DNA from: Clostridia bacterium | GTDB lineage: Bacteria; Bacillota_A; Clostridia; UMGS1883 | DNA length: 64,000 bases | Direction: 5' to 3' | Assembly: GCA_017467965.1 (NCBI GenBank) | Contig: JAFUJZ010000013.1 | Coordinates: 4,977-68,976, forward strand | Shown here: positions 52,393 through 61,110 of the stretch, one piece after another | Numbering within the stretch: position 1 is the first letter of the stretch | Layout of the letters: every line of letters begins with the position of its first letter | Notes under the pieces: model-generated | Told to the model about the DNA's origin: nothing | Database searches by the model: none | The model's input: only the letters and a program-made list of their open reading frames with translations | Position numbers and translations under genes: made by a program

Positions 52393-53430
52393 TTACTTTG
52401 TAGCAAGATGCTCCTTATATGTTTTTGTAAATATATGACTACCATCTTTTTTGTCATTATCTGTATGATAGAAAAGATAATCGTGGTTTTCGGGATTATA
52501 CGCCGCATCAAGAGCCTTGAAGCTTACGTTACAAATCGGTCCCGGTGGCAATCCCGGTACTTTTCGTGTATTATACGGCGAATCAACGTCAACGTCCTTC
52601 CCTGTAATAACGTTAACATCATACATACCTTCTGTCACAATATACTGAGCACAGGCATCAATACCAAGTGTGGGGGTTTCTGCATTTTTATCAGGATCAA
52701 GTCTGTTATGGATAACGCCCGATATTTTTTTCAGTTCACTGTCAAGAAGACATTCTCTCTCAATCATAGATGCAATGATAACCATTTCATGAAGGTTTTT
52801 ACTACCGTTTTGACTAAGAGCCGTCATTTCTTTTTCAAATTGTAAAAGCATTTTATCTATAATCTCATGCGCCGTTGCATCTTTATAGAACTCATATGTT
52901 TCAGGGTACAAATACCCTTGAAGTCGATATATCATGTCCGGATTTTTGGGTATTGCTCTCACAAAATCATAGTCATATTCGTCATCAAGAGCATTCAAAA
53001 ACTCCTCTTTTGTACAAAAGCCCAGATTTTCGGCACGAGTAGCAATCTGTTCAACGCTGAATCCCTCCGGCACGCTAAACATAATTGTTTCTTCATAGGA
53101 AAAATTTTTTGCAAGTGCATCAATAATATCATCTATACACATGCCTTCATGGAGTACAAATGTGCCGTAGTTCATTTTTGAACCGTTTTCTGACTGTTTT
53201 GCTTTAAGCTTGAATACAAGTGTGCTTTCAATAAGCCCTTTTTCTTTTAATATTTCGGCTATATCTTCACTGGAGGCCCCCTCGGGTATCTGGACTATAA
53301 CCTCTTTTCCGTCCTCCGATGTGGTGTCGATATATTCAATCACCAACGGTGCGGCGTACAAAGCTGCCACTATAATAAGTATTACAAATATAATAAACAC
53401 CAAAAAACCTTTTTTCCTTTTTTTACGCAC
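52393..53430 (-). CDS. mltG: Endolytic peptidoglycan transglycosylase MltG
   Basis: 345 aa. The best start is GTG at 53430 with SD AAGGGAG 8 nt upstream. Membrane anchor at about 7-28 (GFLVFIIFVILIIVAALYAA), LysM-like subdomain (about 45-110), then the YceG catalytic domain with Glu in IIASMIEREC (about 233) and the terminal YNTRKVPGLPPGPICNVSFKALDAA. It cuts nascent glycan strands and thereby releases polymerised peptidoglycan. First gene of the unit mltG-radical SAM-bioY-zinc ribbon. Confidence 0.93.
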   Translation of the reverse strand: MRKKRKKGFLVFIIFVILIIVAALYAAPLVIEYIDTTSEDGKEVIVQIPEGASSEDIAEILKEKGLIESTLVFKLKAKQSENGSKMNYGTFVLHEGMCIDDIIDALAKNFSYEETIMFSVPEGFSVEQIATRAENLGFCTKEEFLNALDDEYDYDFVRAIPKNPDMIYRLQGYLYPETYEFYKDATAHEIIDKMLLQFEKEMTALSQNGSKNLHEMVIIASMIERECLLDSELKKISGVIHNRLDPDKNAETPTLGIDACAQYIVTEGMYDVNVITGKDVDVDSPYNTRKVPGLPPGPICNVSFKALDAAYNPENHDYLFYHTDNDKKDGSHIFTKTYKEHLATK

Positions 53431-53454
53431 AAAATCCACTCCCTTCGACAATTT

Positions 53455-53483
53455 ATTGTATCATATCATTATTAAAAAAACAA
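53455..53483 (-). promoter_or_regulatory. Sigma-A promoter of the mltG unit
   Basis: -35 TTGTTT (53478-53483), 17-nt spacer, -10 TACAAT (53455-53460), minus strand. Confidence 0.65.
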
Positions 53484-53544
53484 TCATATTTCACATATCC
53501 ATGAATAAACTGTACAAAACAAAACCTACGGGAGGAATTTTTTC

Positions 53545-55047
53545 ATGAGCCTTGATTGTTTATATAAGGATATTGAATGGTGCAGTAACTCTTTTTATAA
53601 AAGTGATGACTGTTTATGTGATACAAGCATCATAGTACCCGATTCGATGAGTGATATCATAAAAATCATTTCTGTCAAAGCAACGCCGCTTATCACTGAC
53701 ACAAAATCGACTGTCGGCAGAATTGAAATCACAGGTCAGGTAAGATTTAACGTGCTGTATATATCAGAGGATGAGAAATCGCGTATTTGTACCCTTTGCA
53801 GTACTATTCCCTTTTCTCACGTGCTGACAAGTAACAGTATCACCCAAGACGATATTCCCCTTGTAAACTGTAATTCTGTAGCATCTTCTTTTACGCTCAT
53901 AAACAGCCGCAAAATAAAAGTATCAGCTCTTTTAAAGTTTTCGGCAGATACATACACCATTAACCGCACAAAGGTATTGTCCGAAGCCCCCTCTGCCGAG
54001 ACACGGTGCGAGACTGTTTCGGTTCCGTCTTACAAGGTTATATGTTCAAAAAACATTGTCGTAACATCAAATGCGGACCTTCCTGCAGGAAAAAGTGCAA
54101 TCGGAAAAATTTTAAAACAAAGCGCACATATCATTGACAGCGACTTCAAGCTGCTTAATAATAAAGTGGTCGTAAAAGGCAATATTGCTTTGTGTCTGCT
54201 TTATGACGGCGACGGCATCAGCGATGCCACCGTCACAGTACCGTTTACCGAGGTTTGTGAAGCAGAAGGGCTTTCGCCCGCACTTGATGCACATGTGCAC
54301 ATAAGTATTGCCGATTGGGATATAAAACCCGATACGGATTTATCAGGCGATTATAAAATGCTTGACGCAACCACGGTTTTAAAGGTCAGCGTACTTGCTT
54401 ATACGCCTCAATCTTTTCCTGTCATAAGCGACATTTTCCTTCCTCACCATAGCCTTAATACCGAAAAATCCACCGTTAAGGCACTTTCACGCGTTTGCGT
54501 ATACAATGAGGAGGAATTTGTAAAGGATACCGTTACACTTCCGTCTCAATCTCCGTCACTTATAAGAGTTATTGATTTTGACGTCAGTCTCTGCGACACG
54601 GTTATATCAGATAACAGCTTATCGCTTACTGCGGAGGTATCAATTACGTATATTACCGATGACACCGCATCACCCATTGGCACCTACTGCGCAAAAATAC
54701 CCGTAACACATCAGTTTGCATCATGTACTCCTCAGAGGGTTAATGCTACGGCAAAACACACAGGCTATGCAATCGTATCTGACAACAGCATCGACGTTAG
54801 ATTAGGCATCAATTTTGAACTTTTCTGCTCTGAAATGGTTGAATTCACGCACTTTACCCACTGCGAAGCAACCGAATGCGAAAACAAAAAACGTGCTTCT
54901 GTTCTTGTATCGTTTGTTAATTCGGGCGACAGCTTGTGGGACATAGCAAAAAAATACAACATCCCCCTCTCGCTTCTTGCCTCTGCCAATGCGTTGGACG
55001 AAAACGCCGTTTTAACTGTCGGAGAAAAGCTTATAATCCCAAGATAA
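53545..55047 (+). CDS. sipL: SipL-like spore morphogenesis protein (DUF3794 repeats and LysM)
   Basis: 500 aa, no signal peptide. Three beta-rich DUF3794 units (about 35-130, 185-280, 330-430; for example VGRIEITGQVRFNVLYISEDE, VVVKGNIALCLLYDGDG) are followed by a LysM domain (about 455-499, VNSGDSLWDIAKKYNIPLSLLASANALDENAVLTVGEKLIIPR). This is the architecture of C. difficile SipL, the functional counterpart of SpoVID that tethers the spore coat base layer. It is a strong indicator of sporulation. SD GGGAGGA precedes the ATG. No sporulation-sigma promoter could be assigned with confidence. Confidence 0.88.
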   Translation: MSLDCLYKDIEWCSNSFYKSDDCLCDTSIIVPDSMSDIIKIISVKATPLITDTKSTVGRIEITGQVRFNVLYISEDEKSRICTLCSTIPFSHVLTSNSITQDDIPLVNCNSVASSFTLINSRKIKVSALLKFSADTYTINRTKVLSEAPSAETRCETVSVPSYKVICSKNIVVTSNADLPAGKSAIGKILKQSAHIIDSDFKLLNNKVVVKGNIALCLLYDGDGISDATVTVPFTEVCEAEGLSPALDAHVHISIADWDIKPDTDLSGDYKMLDATTVLKVSVLAYTPQSFPVISDIFLPHHSLNTEKSTVKALSRVCVYNEEEFVKDTVTLPSQSPSLIRVIDFDVSLCDTVISDNSLSLTAEVSITYITDDTASPIGTYCAKIPVTHQFASCTPQRVNATAKHTGYAIVSDNSIDVRLGINFELFCSEMVEFTHFTHCEATECENKKRASVLVSFVNSGDSLWDIAKKYNIPLSLLASANALDENAVLTVGEKLIIPR

Positions 55048-55049
55048 AC

Positions 55050-55084
55050 AAAAAACCAATGGGGACTGTCCCCATTGGTTTTTT
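55050..55084. terminator. Bidirectional terminator after sipL
   Basis: Stem AAAAAACCAATGGGG / CCCCATTGGTTTTTT with a 5-nt loop; both sides have A/T runs. Confidence 0.85.
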
Positions 55085-55086
55085 GT

Positions 55087-55320
55087 TTAGAAATCATGTC
55101 TCGGAGTAAATGTTATCTCATATTTATCAAATATTTTTACAATCTTTTCCATTGCATAAAAATCATCTAAGGTATCATCTCTCACAACCTCTTGGATTTG
55201 AGACAATATTTCTATAGCGCGGCTATCAGCAATTTTATCCGCATCAATCCCAAAATCTTTAATGTGAATATTTACAAAATCACTGACATATCCGCGTAAT
55301 AATTCAAGCTTTATATCCAT
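55087..55320 (-). CDS. Small helical protein of unknown function
   Basis: 77 aa: mostly alpha-helical, acidic (KLELLRGYVSDFVNIHIKDFGIDADKIADSRAIEILSQIQEVV). I do not recognise a family. SD GGAGGTT precedes the ATG at 55320, and a consensus sigma-A promoter is upstream. Divergent from a small XRE regulator, the same two-gene layout as the XRE/DUF6809 pair at 33346. Confidence 0.65.
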   Translation of the reverse strand: MDIKLELLRGYVSDFVNIHIKDFGIDADKIADSRAIEILSQIQEVVRDDTLDDFYAMEKIVKIFDKYEITFTPRHDF

Positions 55321-55359
55321 ATAATAACCTCCACATTTATTTGAATGTCAATCAAATTT

Positions 55360-55388
55360 ATTATACTGCGGATATGCTAAAATGTCAA
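55360..55388 (-). promoter_or_regulatory. Sigma-A promoter of the 77-aa protein gene
   Basis: -35 TTGACA (55383-55388), 17-nt spacer, -10 TATAAT (55360-55365), minus strand: close to consensus. AATGTCAAT occurs twice (55344 and 55381), a possible regulator site for the divergent XRE protein. Confidence 0.75.
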
Positions 55389-55428
55389 TACATCCATTTG
55401 GGCGTAATTTTGTTGAGGAGGTAGAATA

Positions 55429-55650
55429 ATGGCTCAGTATCCAAGGCTTAAAGAATTGAGAGAAGACCATGATTTGACGCAATCTGCAATTGCAAAAATA
55501 CTATTTACAACTCAACAACAGTATTCCCTATATGAAAACGGCTATAGAGAAATCCCTACAACCCTGCTCATAACTCTTGCAGATTTTTACAACACATCTG
55601 TTGATTATATCTTAGGAAGAACCAACAACCCCAATCCCATAAAAAAATAA
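55429..55650 (+). CDS. XRE family transcriptional regulator
   Basis: 73 aa, a single Cro/C1-type HTH: LKELREDHDLTQSAIAKILFTTQQQYSLYENGYREIPTTLLITLADFYNTSVDYILGRT. Full-length for this minimal class. SD GAGGAGG. Divergent from the 77-aa gene and ended by the terminator at 55641. Confidence 0.92.
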   Translation: MAQYPRLKELREDHDLTQSAIAKILFTTQQQYSLYENGYREIPTTLLITLADFYNTSVDYILGRTNNPNPIKK

Positions 55651-55681
55651 AGGAGTGTCGTATGACACTCCTTATTTTTTA
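55641..55681. terminator. Bidirectional terminator after the XRE gene
   Basis: Stem GGAGTGTC / GACACTCC extended by A/T-rich arms AAAAAATAA / TTATTTTTT; 4-nt loop. It overlaps the stop codon of the convergent gene. Confidence 0.85.
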
Positions 55682-56134
55682 TTCACAGTCTTCTGTGTTT
55701 TCGCAATCAAACTCAAGACCGATATGCTCATTACAGTTGGGGCAAACAACAAATTCTTCATCGCTGTCAAGCAAGCTCAAGTCAATATAAACTGTATCGC
55801 CACACTTGGGGCATTCAAAAGAATATGTTTCTTCCCATTCTTCGTCCTCTAAATCTTCATCGTCGAAATCCTCGTCGTCAAGATCATCAAGGTCGTCGAG
55901 ATCGTCATCAATCTCGTAAAAATCTTCTTCAAGGTCAGCGAGAGCTTCATCAACTTCGTCGAGCTGCTCCTGCATGTCCTCCTGGATAATAACCATATCG
56001 TCAACTTCAATTGCCATTTCGTCAAAAGCTTCAACTAAAGCTAAAAGAAGCTTGCCTTCTTTTGAAGACTTGTCAATATCGAGACCTTCGGCAAGACCCT
56101 TGAGGTATGCCGCTTTTTCAGATAAATATCCCAT
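55679..56134 (-). CDS. CD1247 N-terminal domain protein with acidic linker and zinc ribbon
   Basis: 151 aa from the ATG at 56134 (SD AAGGAT); the longer open frame upstream runs into efp and is not used. Residues 1-60 (MGYLSEKAAYLKGLAEGLDIDKSSKEGKLLLALVEAFDEMA) are the helical domain typical of this clostridial family, followed by a coiled coil, an extreme Asp/Glu linker (about 80-105) and a C-terminal zinc ribbon with CPKC and CPNC. Function unknown. It follows efp by 25 nt. Confidence 0.82.
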   Translation of the reverse strand: MGYLSEKAAYLKGLAEGLDIDKSSKEGKLLLALVEAFDEMAIEVDDMVIIQEDMQEQLDEVDEALADLEEDFYEIDDDLDDLDDLDDEDFDDEDLEDEEWEETYSFECPKCGDTVYIDLSLLDSDEEFVVCPNCNEHIGLEFDCENTEDCE

Positions 56135-56159
56135 ATCAGTTATCCTTTCACAAAAAGAA

Positions 56160-56723
56160 TCAGCCTTTAACTCTTTCCATGTATTCGCCTGTTCTTGTGT
56201 CGATTCTGATCTTTTCACCCTGGTTGATGAAAAGCGGAACCTTAACAGAAGCACCTGTTTCAACAACAGCGGGCTTTGTAGCACCCTGTGCTGTGTTACC
56301 TGCAAAGCCGGGTTCTGTTTCTGTTACTTCAAGTTCAACAAAGAGCGGGGGTTCGCAGCTGAATACCTTACCCTTGTAGGAAAGAATCATAACGTCTTCG
56401 TTTTCCTTAACAAACTTCATTGCATCTTCGATATCTGCAATAGCAATCTGATCCTGTTCGTATGTTTCGGGATCCATGAAATTGTAGAAATCGTCATCCT
56501 TGTAAAGGTACTGCTTGCTCTTTCTTTCGATTTTAGCTTCCTGTACTTTATCTGTGGGGTTGAAAGTTCTTTCAACTACACCACCGTTGATAACGTTACG
56601 AAGCTTTGTACGAACGAAAGCTGCACCCTTACCGGGCTTTACGTGTAAGAATTCCACAACCTGGAAAACGCTGTTATCATATTCAAAAGTTACGCCATTT
56701 CTGAAATCGCCTGCTGAAATCAT
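56160..56723 (-). CDS. efp: Elongation factor P
   Basis: 187 aa. EF-P relieves ribosome stalling on polyproline. Domain I carries the conserved loop [20 protein letters not shown] with the modifiable Lys at its tip, domain [19 protein letters not shown] and domain III ends ... [19 protein letters not shown]. Starts [15 protein letters not shown]. First gene of a two-gene unit with the CD1247-type gene. Confidence 0.97.
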   Translation of the reverse strand: MISAGDFRNGVTFEYDNSVFQVVEFLHVKPGKGAAFVRTKLRNVINGGVVERTFNPTDKVQEAKIERKSKQYLYKDDDFYNFMDPETYEQDQIAIADIEDAMKFVKENEDVMILSYKGKVFSCEPPLFVELEVTETEPGFAGNTAQGATKPAVVETGASVKVPLFINQGEKIRIDTRTGEYMERVKG

Positions 56724-56772
56724 TTTAACAAATCCTTTCTTCTCGGATTAAAAAATCCATAGTTTTTTTAAT

Positions 56773-56801
56773 ATTATACACTAATACAGAGTGAATATCA
56801 A
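56773..56801 (-). promoter_or_regulatory. Sigma-A promoter of efp
   Basis: -35 TTGATA (56796-56801), 17-nt spacer, -10 TATAAT (56773-56778), minus strand. Confidence 0.75.
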
Positions 56802-56809
56802 GTATTTTT

Positions 56810-57301
56810 TCATATTATTGGCAAATCTCTCACCAATTTGATATGCCCTGCATTTTCTGCCGCGGCTATGCGTCTTTTGAGCTTACGCATATGGGTGTAA
56901 AAGTCGTCGTTTTCATCAAGCGGCACATACGCTACCGCGTACATAACCTCTTCACTTGAAAACTCAGACAAAAACTTCTCAAGCTTATACGCCAAGTTCT
57001 CCGCATCCTTTGAAAAAATCACAAAGTAGCCTTCTTTTGTCCTTGCAACCTCTTCCTCAGATATGGCTGCAACTATCTGCGCGGCTTCTTTTATGTACCT
57101 TACAGCCATATAGTACGGCATGTTTTCCGCATTTTCAACATGCACCATTACCGCACCGTAACCGTCCACGTGCTTTATCTTTTCAAAGGTTTTTATTGCA
57201 TAATCCGTATTCATCTGCCCTGTTAAGGAATCACGATACATAAAATACGAGAGTATATCATTTTCCTTTGGGAGTGTGTTTTTCTTTTTCTTAAAAAGCA
57301 T
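56810..57301 (-). CDS. Degenerate GGDEF-like domain protein
   Basis: 163 aa, soluble, no sensor domain. YRDSLTGQMNTDYAI at about 22-36 matches the DxLTGxxNR start of GGDEF domains, and the spacing to the ARTKEGYFVIF strand-turn matches the active-site hairpin, but the GG(D/E)EF motif is replaced by TKEGY, so no diguanylate cyclase activity is expected. FEKIKHVDGYGAVMVHVENAE and MYAVAYVPLDENDDFYTHMRKLKRRIAAAENAG fit later GGDEF strands. The ATG overlaps the tyrS stop (TAATG), so it is translationally coupled to tyrS. The family call is by motif and fold pattern only. Confidence 0.6.
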   Translation of the reverse strand: MLFKKKKNTLPKENDILSYFMYRDSLTGQMNTDYAIKTFEKIKHVDGYGAVMVHVENAENMPYYMAVRYIKEAAQIVAAISEEEVARTKEGYFVIFSKDAENLAYKLEKFLSEFSSEEVMYAVAYVPLDENDDFYTHMRKLKRRIAAAENAGHIKLVRDLPII

Positions 57302-58524
57302 TATTTAACAACAATCTTCAAGAATGCTTTTTTACCCTTCTTTACTACAACCTTGCCATCAACAAACAAATCAGCTGTAAGCACTGATGCAAAATCAGTC
57401 ATTTTTTCGCCGTTAATGGAGAGACCGCCCTGCTGAACAAGTCTTCTGCCTTCGCCCTTGGAGGGGATAAAGCCTGCACGAACAAGTACGTCCATAACCG
57501 TTTCACTGCCGTCTGCCTTTTCCACTTCAAAAGTGGGCATATTTTCGTCACTGCCTTGGCCGCCGAACACTGCTTCAGCTGCGCTCTTTGCCTTGTTTGC
57601 TTCTTCTTCGCCGTGAACAAGCTTTGTTACCTCGTATGCAAGGCGAGACTTAACCTGATTTAACTGGCTACCTTCGAGCTTTTCAAACTCTCTGATTTCG
57701 TCCATGGGAACAAAAGTGAGCATCTTCATAAATCTTACAACGTCAGCGTCGTCAACATTTCTCCAGTACTGGTAGAAATCATAGGGAGAGTACTTATTGG
57801 GGTCAAGCCATACAGCACCGGATGCTGTCTTACCCATTTTCTTACCTTCGCTGTTTGTAAGAAGAGTAAATGTCATACCGTAAACCTGCTTCTGGTCTTT
57901 TCTTCTGCAAAGGTCAATACCGCCGAGGATATTGCTCCACTGGTCGTCACCGCCAAGCTCCATTTTACAGTCAAACTGACGAGAAAGCATCAAGAAGTCA
58001 TAGCTCTGCATAAGCATGTAGTTGAATTCAAGGAAAGAGAGACCCTTTTCCAATCTCTGCTTAAAGCATTCTGCTGTGAGCATCTTATTAACTGAGAAGC
58101 ATGTACCAATATCACGAAGGAAATCAACATAATTAAGCTTCAAAAGCCAGTCAGCATTGTTAACCATAAGAGCCTTGCCGTCACTGAAATCAATAACAGA
58201 AGAAAGCTGCTTTTTAAAGCATTCGCAGTTATGCTCAATGATTTCGGGTGTCATCATCTGACGCATGTCAGTACGACCGGAAGGGTCACCTACCATACCT
58301 GTACCGCCGCCTACGAGTGCAATGGGACGGTGTCCGTAGTTCTGCATATGGCGCATAACAACCATCTGCAAGAAATGACCTACATGCAAGCTGTCTGCTG
58401 TGGGGTCAAAACCTATATAAAAAGTTACCTTTTCTTTTCCGAGAAGCTCTCTTATTTCTTCTTCATGAGTTGTCTGTGCAATAAGACCACGCTCACGAAG
58501 TTCATCAAATACGTTAGTATTCAT
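57301..58524 (-). CDS. tyrS: Tyrosyl-tRNA synthetase
   Basis: 407 aa from the ATG at 58524 (SD AAAGGTGG, 8 nt); the in-frame GTG 12 nt upstream lies inside the SD. Class I synthetase: [20 protein letters not shown] (HIGH motif as HVGH), tyrosine-binding [30 protein letters not shown] as KKMGKT, and a C-terminal S4 domain (about 345-400, [14 protein letters not shown]). No T-box leader is present; the leader is only about 35 nt behind a sigma-A promoter. A GGDEF-like protein is coupled downstream. Confidence 0.97.
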   Translation of the reverse strand: MNTNVFDELRERGLIAQTTHEEEIRELLGKEKVTFYIGFDPTADSLHVGHFLQMVVMRHMQNYGHRPIALVGGGTGMVGDPSGRTDMRQMMTPEIIEHNCECFKKQLSSVIDFSDGKALMVNNADWLLKLNYVDFLRDIGTCFSVNKMLTAECFKQRLEKGLSFLEFNYMLMQSYDFLMLSRQFDCKMELGGDDQWSNILGGIDLCRRKDQKQVYGMTFTLLTNSEGKKMGKTASGAVWLDPNKYSPYDFYQYWRNVDDADVVRFMKMLTFVPMDEIREFEKLEGSQLNQVKSRLAYEVTKLVHGEEEANKAKSAAEAVFGGQGSDENMPTFEVEKADGSETVMDVLVRAGFIPSKGEGRRLVQQGGLSINGEKMTDFASVLTADLFVDGKVVVKKGKKAFLKIVVK

Positions 58525-58564
58525 TGTGTTTGCCACCTTTCGATAAACAGATTTATACCAATAT

Positions 58565-58594
58565 AGTATACACCAGAACGACCTCTCATTGCAA
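58565..58594 (-). promoter_or_regulatory. Sigma-A promoter of tyrS
   Basis: -35 TTGCAA (58589-58594), 18-nt spacer, -10 TATACT (58565-58570), minus strand. Confidence 0.65.
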
Positions 58595-58614
58595 CCCTTT
58601 TTTCATTATATCTA

Positions 58615-58641
58615 TTGATTTAAATTCCGTTTTGTTATAAT
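58615..58641 (+). promoter_or_regulatory. Extended -10 promoter of rodA
   Basis: TGnTATAAT (58633-58641) with a suboptimal TTGATT (58615-58620, 15 nt away). Divergent from tyrS. Confidence 0.6.
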
Positions 58642-58680
58642 ATATTAATACATAACAATTTATACAAAGGAGGACGATTC

Positions 58681-59787
58681 ATGCTCAAGCGTTTTTTCTC
58701 TCGCGAAGGTGCTGACATAAAGCTCCTTGCCGCAGTACTTATATCGGCAATTTTCGGTATAGTGATGATAAACAGTGCCACTACGAGCCTTGAAGGCAAT
58801 TTTGTGCTTATTCAATCGCTTGCGCTTGTCATCGGACTTATCGCAGCTATTATAATAACCTTGATAGACTATTCTCTTCTCTACAAGCTCCGTTACGTAG
58901 CTATGGCTGTAGGTATTGCCCTATTGGTTTTGGTTCTCGTTTTGGGCTTTGGTCGAGAAGATACAGGTACACAGGGGTGGATTGACCTTGGTTTTGTCAA
59001 TATTCAGCCTGCCGAAATCGCAAAGGTTTGTTTCCTTGTATCGTTTTCGGCCCATGTTTCCCGTATAAAGGAGGACATCAACGCAATATCAAACATCCTG
59101 CTTTTAATATTGCATCTGGCAGTACCTGTCGTTCTTATCCTTTTACAGCCCGATATGGGTACAGCATTGGTTTTTGTTTTTATGTTTATTGTAATGATGT
59201 TTTTTGCAGGCATCAGCTATAGATATATTGCCGTAGCCTCCGGTGCAGGCGTTGTCATTGCCCTTGCCGCATGGTTCGGTTTCTTGAACGATATTCAGAA
59301 AGCCCGCTTTTTCTCGTTCCTCAATCCCGAGGCTGATCCGTTGGGCACAGGATATCACATCATTCAGTCAAAAATCGCCGTTGGCTCGGGACAGCTTTTC
59401 GGTACAGGTTATGGCGAAGGCATACAGACGCAAATGGGCTATCTTCCCGAAAAACAAACAGACTTTATCTTCTCCGTTATATGTGAGGAATTAGGCTTTA
59501 TGGGTGCAATATGCGTTATCGCATTATTGTTTTTCATTATTTTCCGCATTTTCATCAATGCACGCAGAGCCAAGGATACCTTTGGCGAAATGCTCTGTGC
59601 AGGTGCCGCCGCAATGCTTTTCTTCCATACGGTAGAAAACATCGGCATGTGCATCAATCTTTTGCCTATCACAGGTATTCCCCTTCCGTTTTTCAGCTAC
59701 GGCGGCTCTAATATGATAACAAGCATGATAGCTATCGGCATTGTGCTTTCCGTCAGCTTCCACCGCAAAAATAATACGTTCCTTTAA
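58681..59787 (+). CDS. rodA: FtsW/RodA/SpoVE family peptidoglycan glycosyltransferase
   Basis: 368 aa with about ten membrane helices. The SEDS family polymerises lipid II. QPAEIAKVCFLVSFSAH (helix 4 loop), LLQPDMGTALVF, the loop PLGTGYHIIQSKIAVGSGQLFGTGYGEGIQTQMGYLPEKQTDFIFSVICEELG with the essential Asp, and GIPLPFFSYGGSNM are all present. The length and the QPAEIAK/GTGY pattern fit RodA rather than FtsW. Monocistronic. Confidence 0.92.
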   Translation: MLKRFFSREGADIKLLAAVLISAIFGIVMINSATTSLEGNFVLIQSLALVIGLIAAIIITLIDYSLLYKLRYVAMAVGIALLVLVLVLGFGREDTGTQGWIDLGFVNIQPAEIAKVCFLVSFSAHVSRIKEDINAISNILLLILHLAVPVVLILLQPDMGTALVFVFMFIVMMFFAGISYRYIAVASGAGVVIALAAWFGFLNDIQKARFFSFLNPEADPLGTGYHIIQSKIAVGSGQLFGTGYGEGIQTQMGYLPEKQTDFIFSVICEELGFMGAICVIALLFFIIFRIFINARRAKDTFGEMLCAGAAAMLFFHTVENIGMCINLLPITGIPLPFFSYGGSNMITSMIAIGIVLSVSFHRKNNTFL

Positions 59788-59793
59788 TTTAAG

Positions 59794-59822
59794 AAACCGT
59801 GTAGAGTGCTACACGGTTTTTA
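59794..59822. terminator. Bidirectional terminator, rodA / AGCS gene
   Basis: Stem AAACCGTGTAG / CTACACGGTTT with a 4-nt loop and T5. Confidence 0.85.
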
Positions 59823-60990
59823 TTTGCCTTGCTAAAAATATAACACACAACAAATTGGGTAGTGCCATAAGTGCACACGATATGTCACCTATACCCCACG
59901 CAAGCTCAAGGTGTATCACACTCCCAATAAAAACGGCTATGGCATATATCGCTTTGTATATTTCTTTTTTTCTTTCTCCAAATAAATATCCCGTACATTC
60001 TATACCAAAGTATGACCACCCCACCACAGTGGTAAATGCAAAAAAGGTTATTGCCATATCAAGTATTCCGCCGCCAACTACGCCCAGTGCACTGTAAAAA
60101 GCGGACTGCGTTGTCGACGCACCCGCAGACAAAATAGCTGTTGCCGTAAGTGTGCATATTACAATCGTATCAATAAAAATTGCAGTTGCACCAATTAGTC
60201 CCTGTGTATGGGGACTTTTTGCATTTGACCTGGACGATAATATAACCGTACTGCCGACCCCTGCTTCGCCGCTCATTACACCTCTTGCAATTCCGTTTGC
60301 CACAGCTCCGCCCGTAATCGCTCTTACAGAAAACGCCTCTTTAAAAATACTCATAAAGACATCCGGGATTTTTTCTACATTTATAAAAATAACTGCCAGT
60401 GCGGCAACAATGTAAAACACACTCATCACAGGTACAAAAAAATCCGTAAACTTTGTAATTCCTTTAAGTCCTCCACGTATAATTACAAAAGCCAAAGCCC
60501 CCAGTATCAGCCCCGTAACCCATTTTGGCACGCCAAAGCCTGCATAAAGTGCCCCTGCTGCAGAATTTGACTGTACCAGATTCCCTATACCCAAGCTTGT
60601 TAATATGCAAAAAAACGCAAACGCCTTTGACATGGCTTTGGGCATATAACCCACAGGCTGATTGTTTTCTCCGCGGTATTTTATCCCTAGTGCGTTTTCG
60701 CAATATGACACCGCCATTCCAAAAAAAGCCGCCACCCACATCCAGAAAACCGCACCCGGTCCTCCATGGAGTATTGCCAAGGAAACCCCTACAATATTGC
60801 CTGTACCTATTGTGGATGCAAGCGTCACAAAAAGCGTCTGCACAGGCGATACATCGCCTTTTCTTTCTCCGCTTTCGCCCCTATCGGCACCTTTTTTTGA
60901 TATAATTACACATATACATATTGCACCTGCAACTATAAATAGCGGCACAAACATATAATTCCACAAAAAATTTTTCACAAAATCAAGCAT
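59809..60990 (-). CDS. Amino acid:cation symporter, AGCS family
   Basis: 393 aa from the ATG at 60990 (SD TTGGAG, 8 nt). About ten membrane segments. Signature regions VTLASTIGTGNIVGVSLAILHGGPGAVFWMWVAAFFGMAVSYCENALGIKYR and GEAGVGSTVILSSRSNAKSPHTQGL are characteristic of sodium-alanine/glycine symporters. Shorter than most AGCS (about 450 aa) at the C-terminus. Convergent with rodA and divergent from the GH13 gene. Confidence 0.93.
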   Translation of the reverse strand: MLDFVKNFLWNYMFVPLFIVAGAICICVIISKKGADRGESGERKGDVSPVQTLFVTLASTIGTGNIVGVSLAILHGGPGAVFWMWVAAFFGMAVSYCENALGIKYRGENNQPVGYMPKAMSKAFAFFCILTSLGIGNLVQSNSAAGALYAGFGVPKWVTGLILGALAFVIIRGGLKGITKFTDFFVPVMSVFYIVAALAVIFINVEKIPDVFMSIFKEAFSVRAITGGAVANGIARGVMSGEAGVGSTVILSSRSNAKSPHTQGLIGATAIFIDTIVICTLTATAILSAGASTTQSAFYSALGVVGGGILDMAITFFAFTTVVGWSYFGIECTGYLFGERKKEIYKAIYAIAVFIGSVIHLELAWGIGDISCALMALPNLLCVIFLARQIKTV

Positions 60991-61036
60991 ATACTTCACT
61001 CCAAGGTTATACTATGGAAAAAGGACTTAAAATATA

Positions 61037-61074
61037 ACTGAAAAGTTGACTTTCAGTGTTGATTTTGATATAAT
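61037..61074 (+). promoter_or_regulatory. Promoter of the GH13 gene with operator-like palindrome
   Basis: -35 TTGACT (61046-61051), 17-nt spacer, -10 TATAAT (61069-61074). The inverted repeat ACTGAAA-N7-TTTCAGT (61037-61057) spans the -35 box, a position suited to a repressor. Confidence 0.75.
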
Positions 61075-61110
61075 TACATGGAATATTTTTTCTTTTTTTC
61101 GGAGGCAACT

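Noticed and set aside
58525..58680. T-box riboswitch upstream of tyrS
   Set aside because: The tyrS leader is only about 35 nt behind a sigma-A promoter; there is no specifier loop or T-box sequence in the gap.
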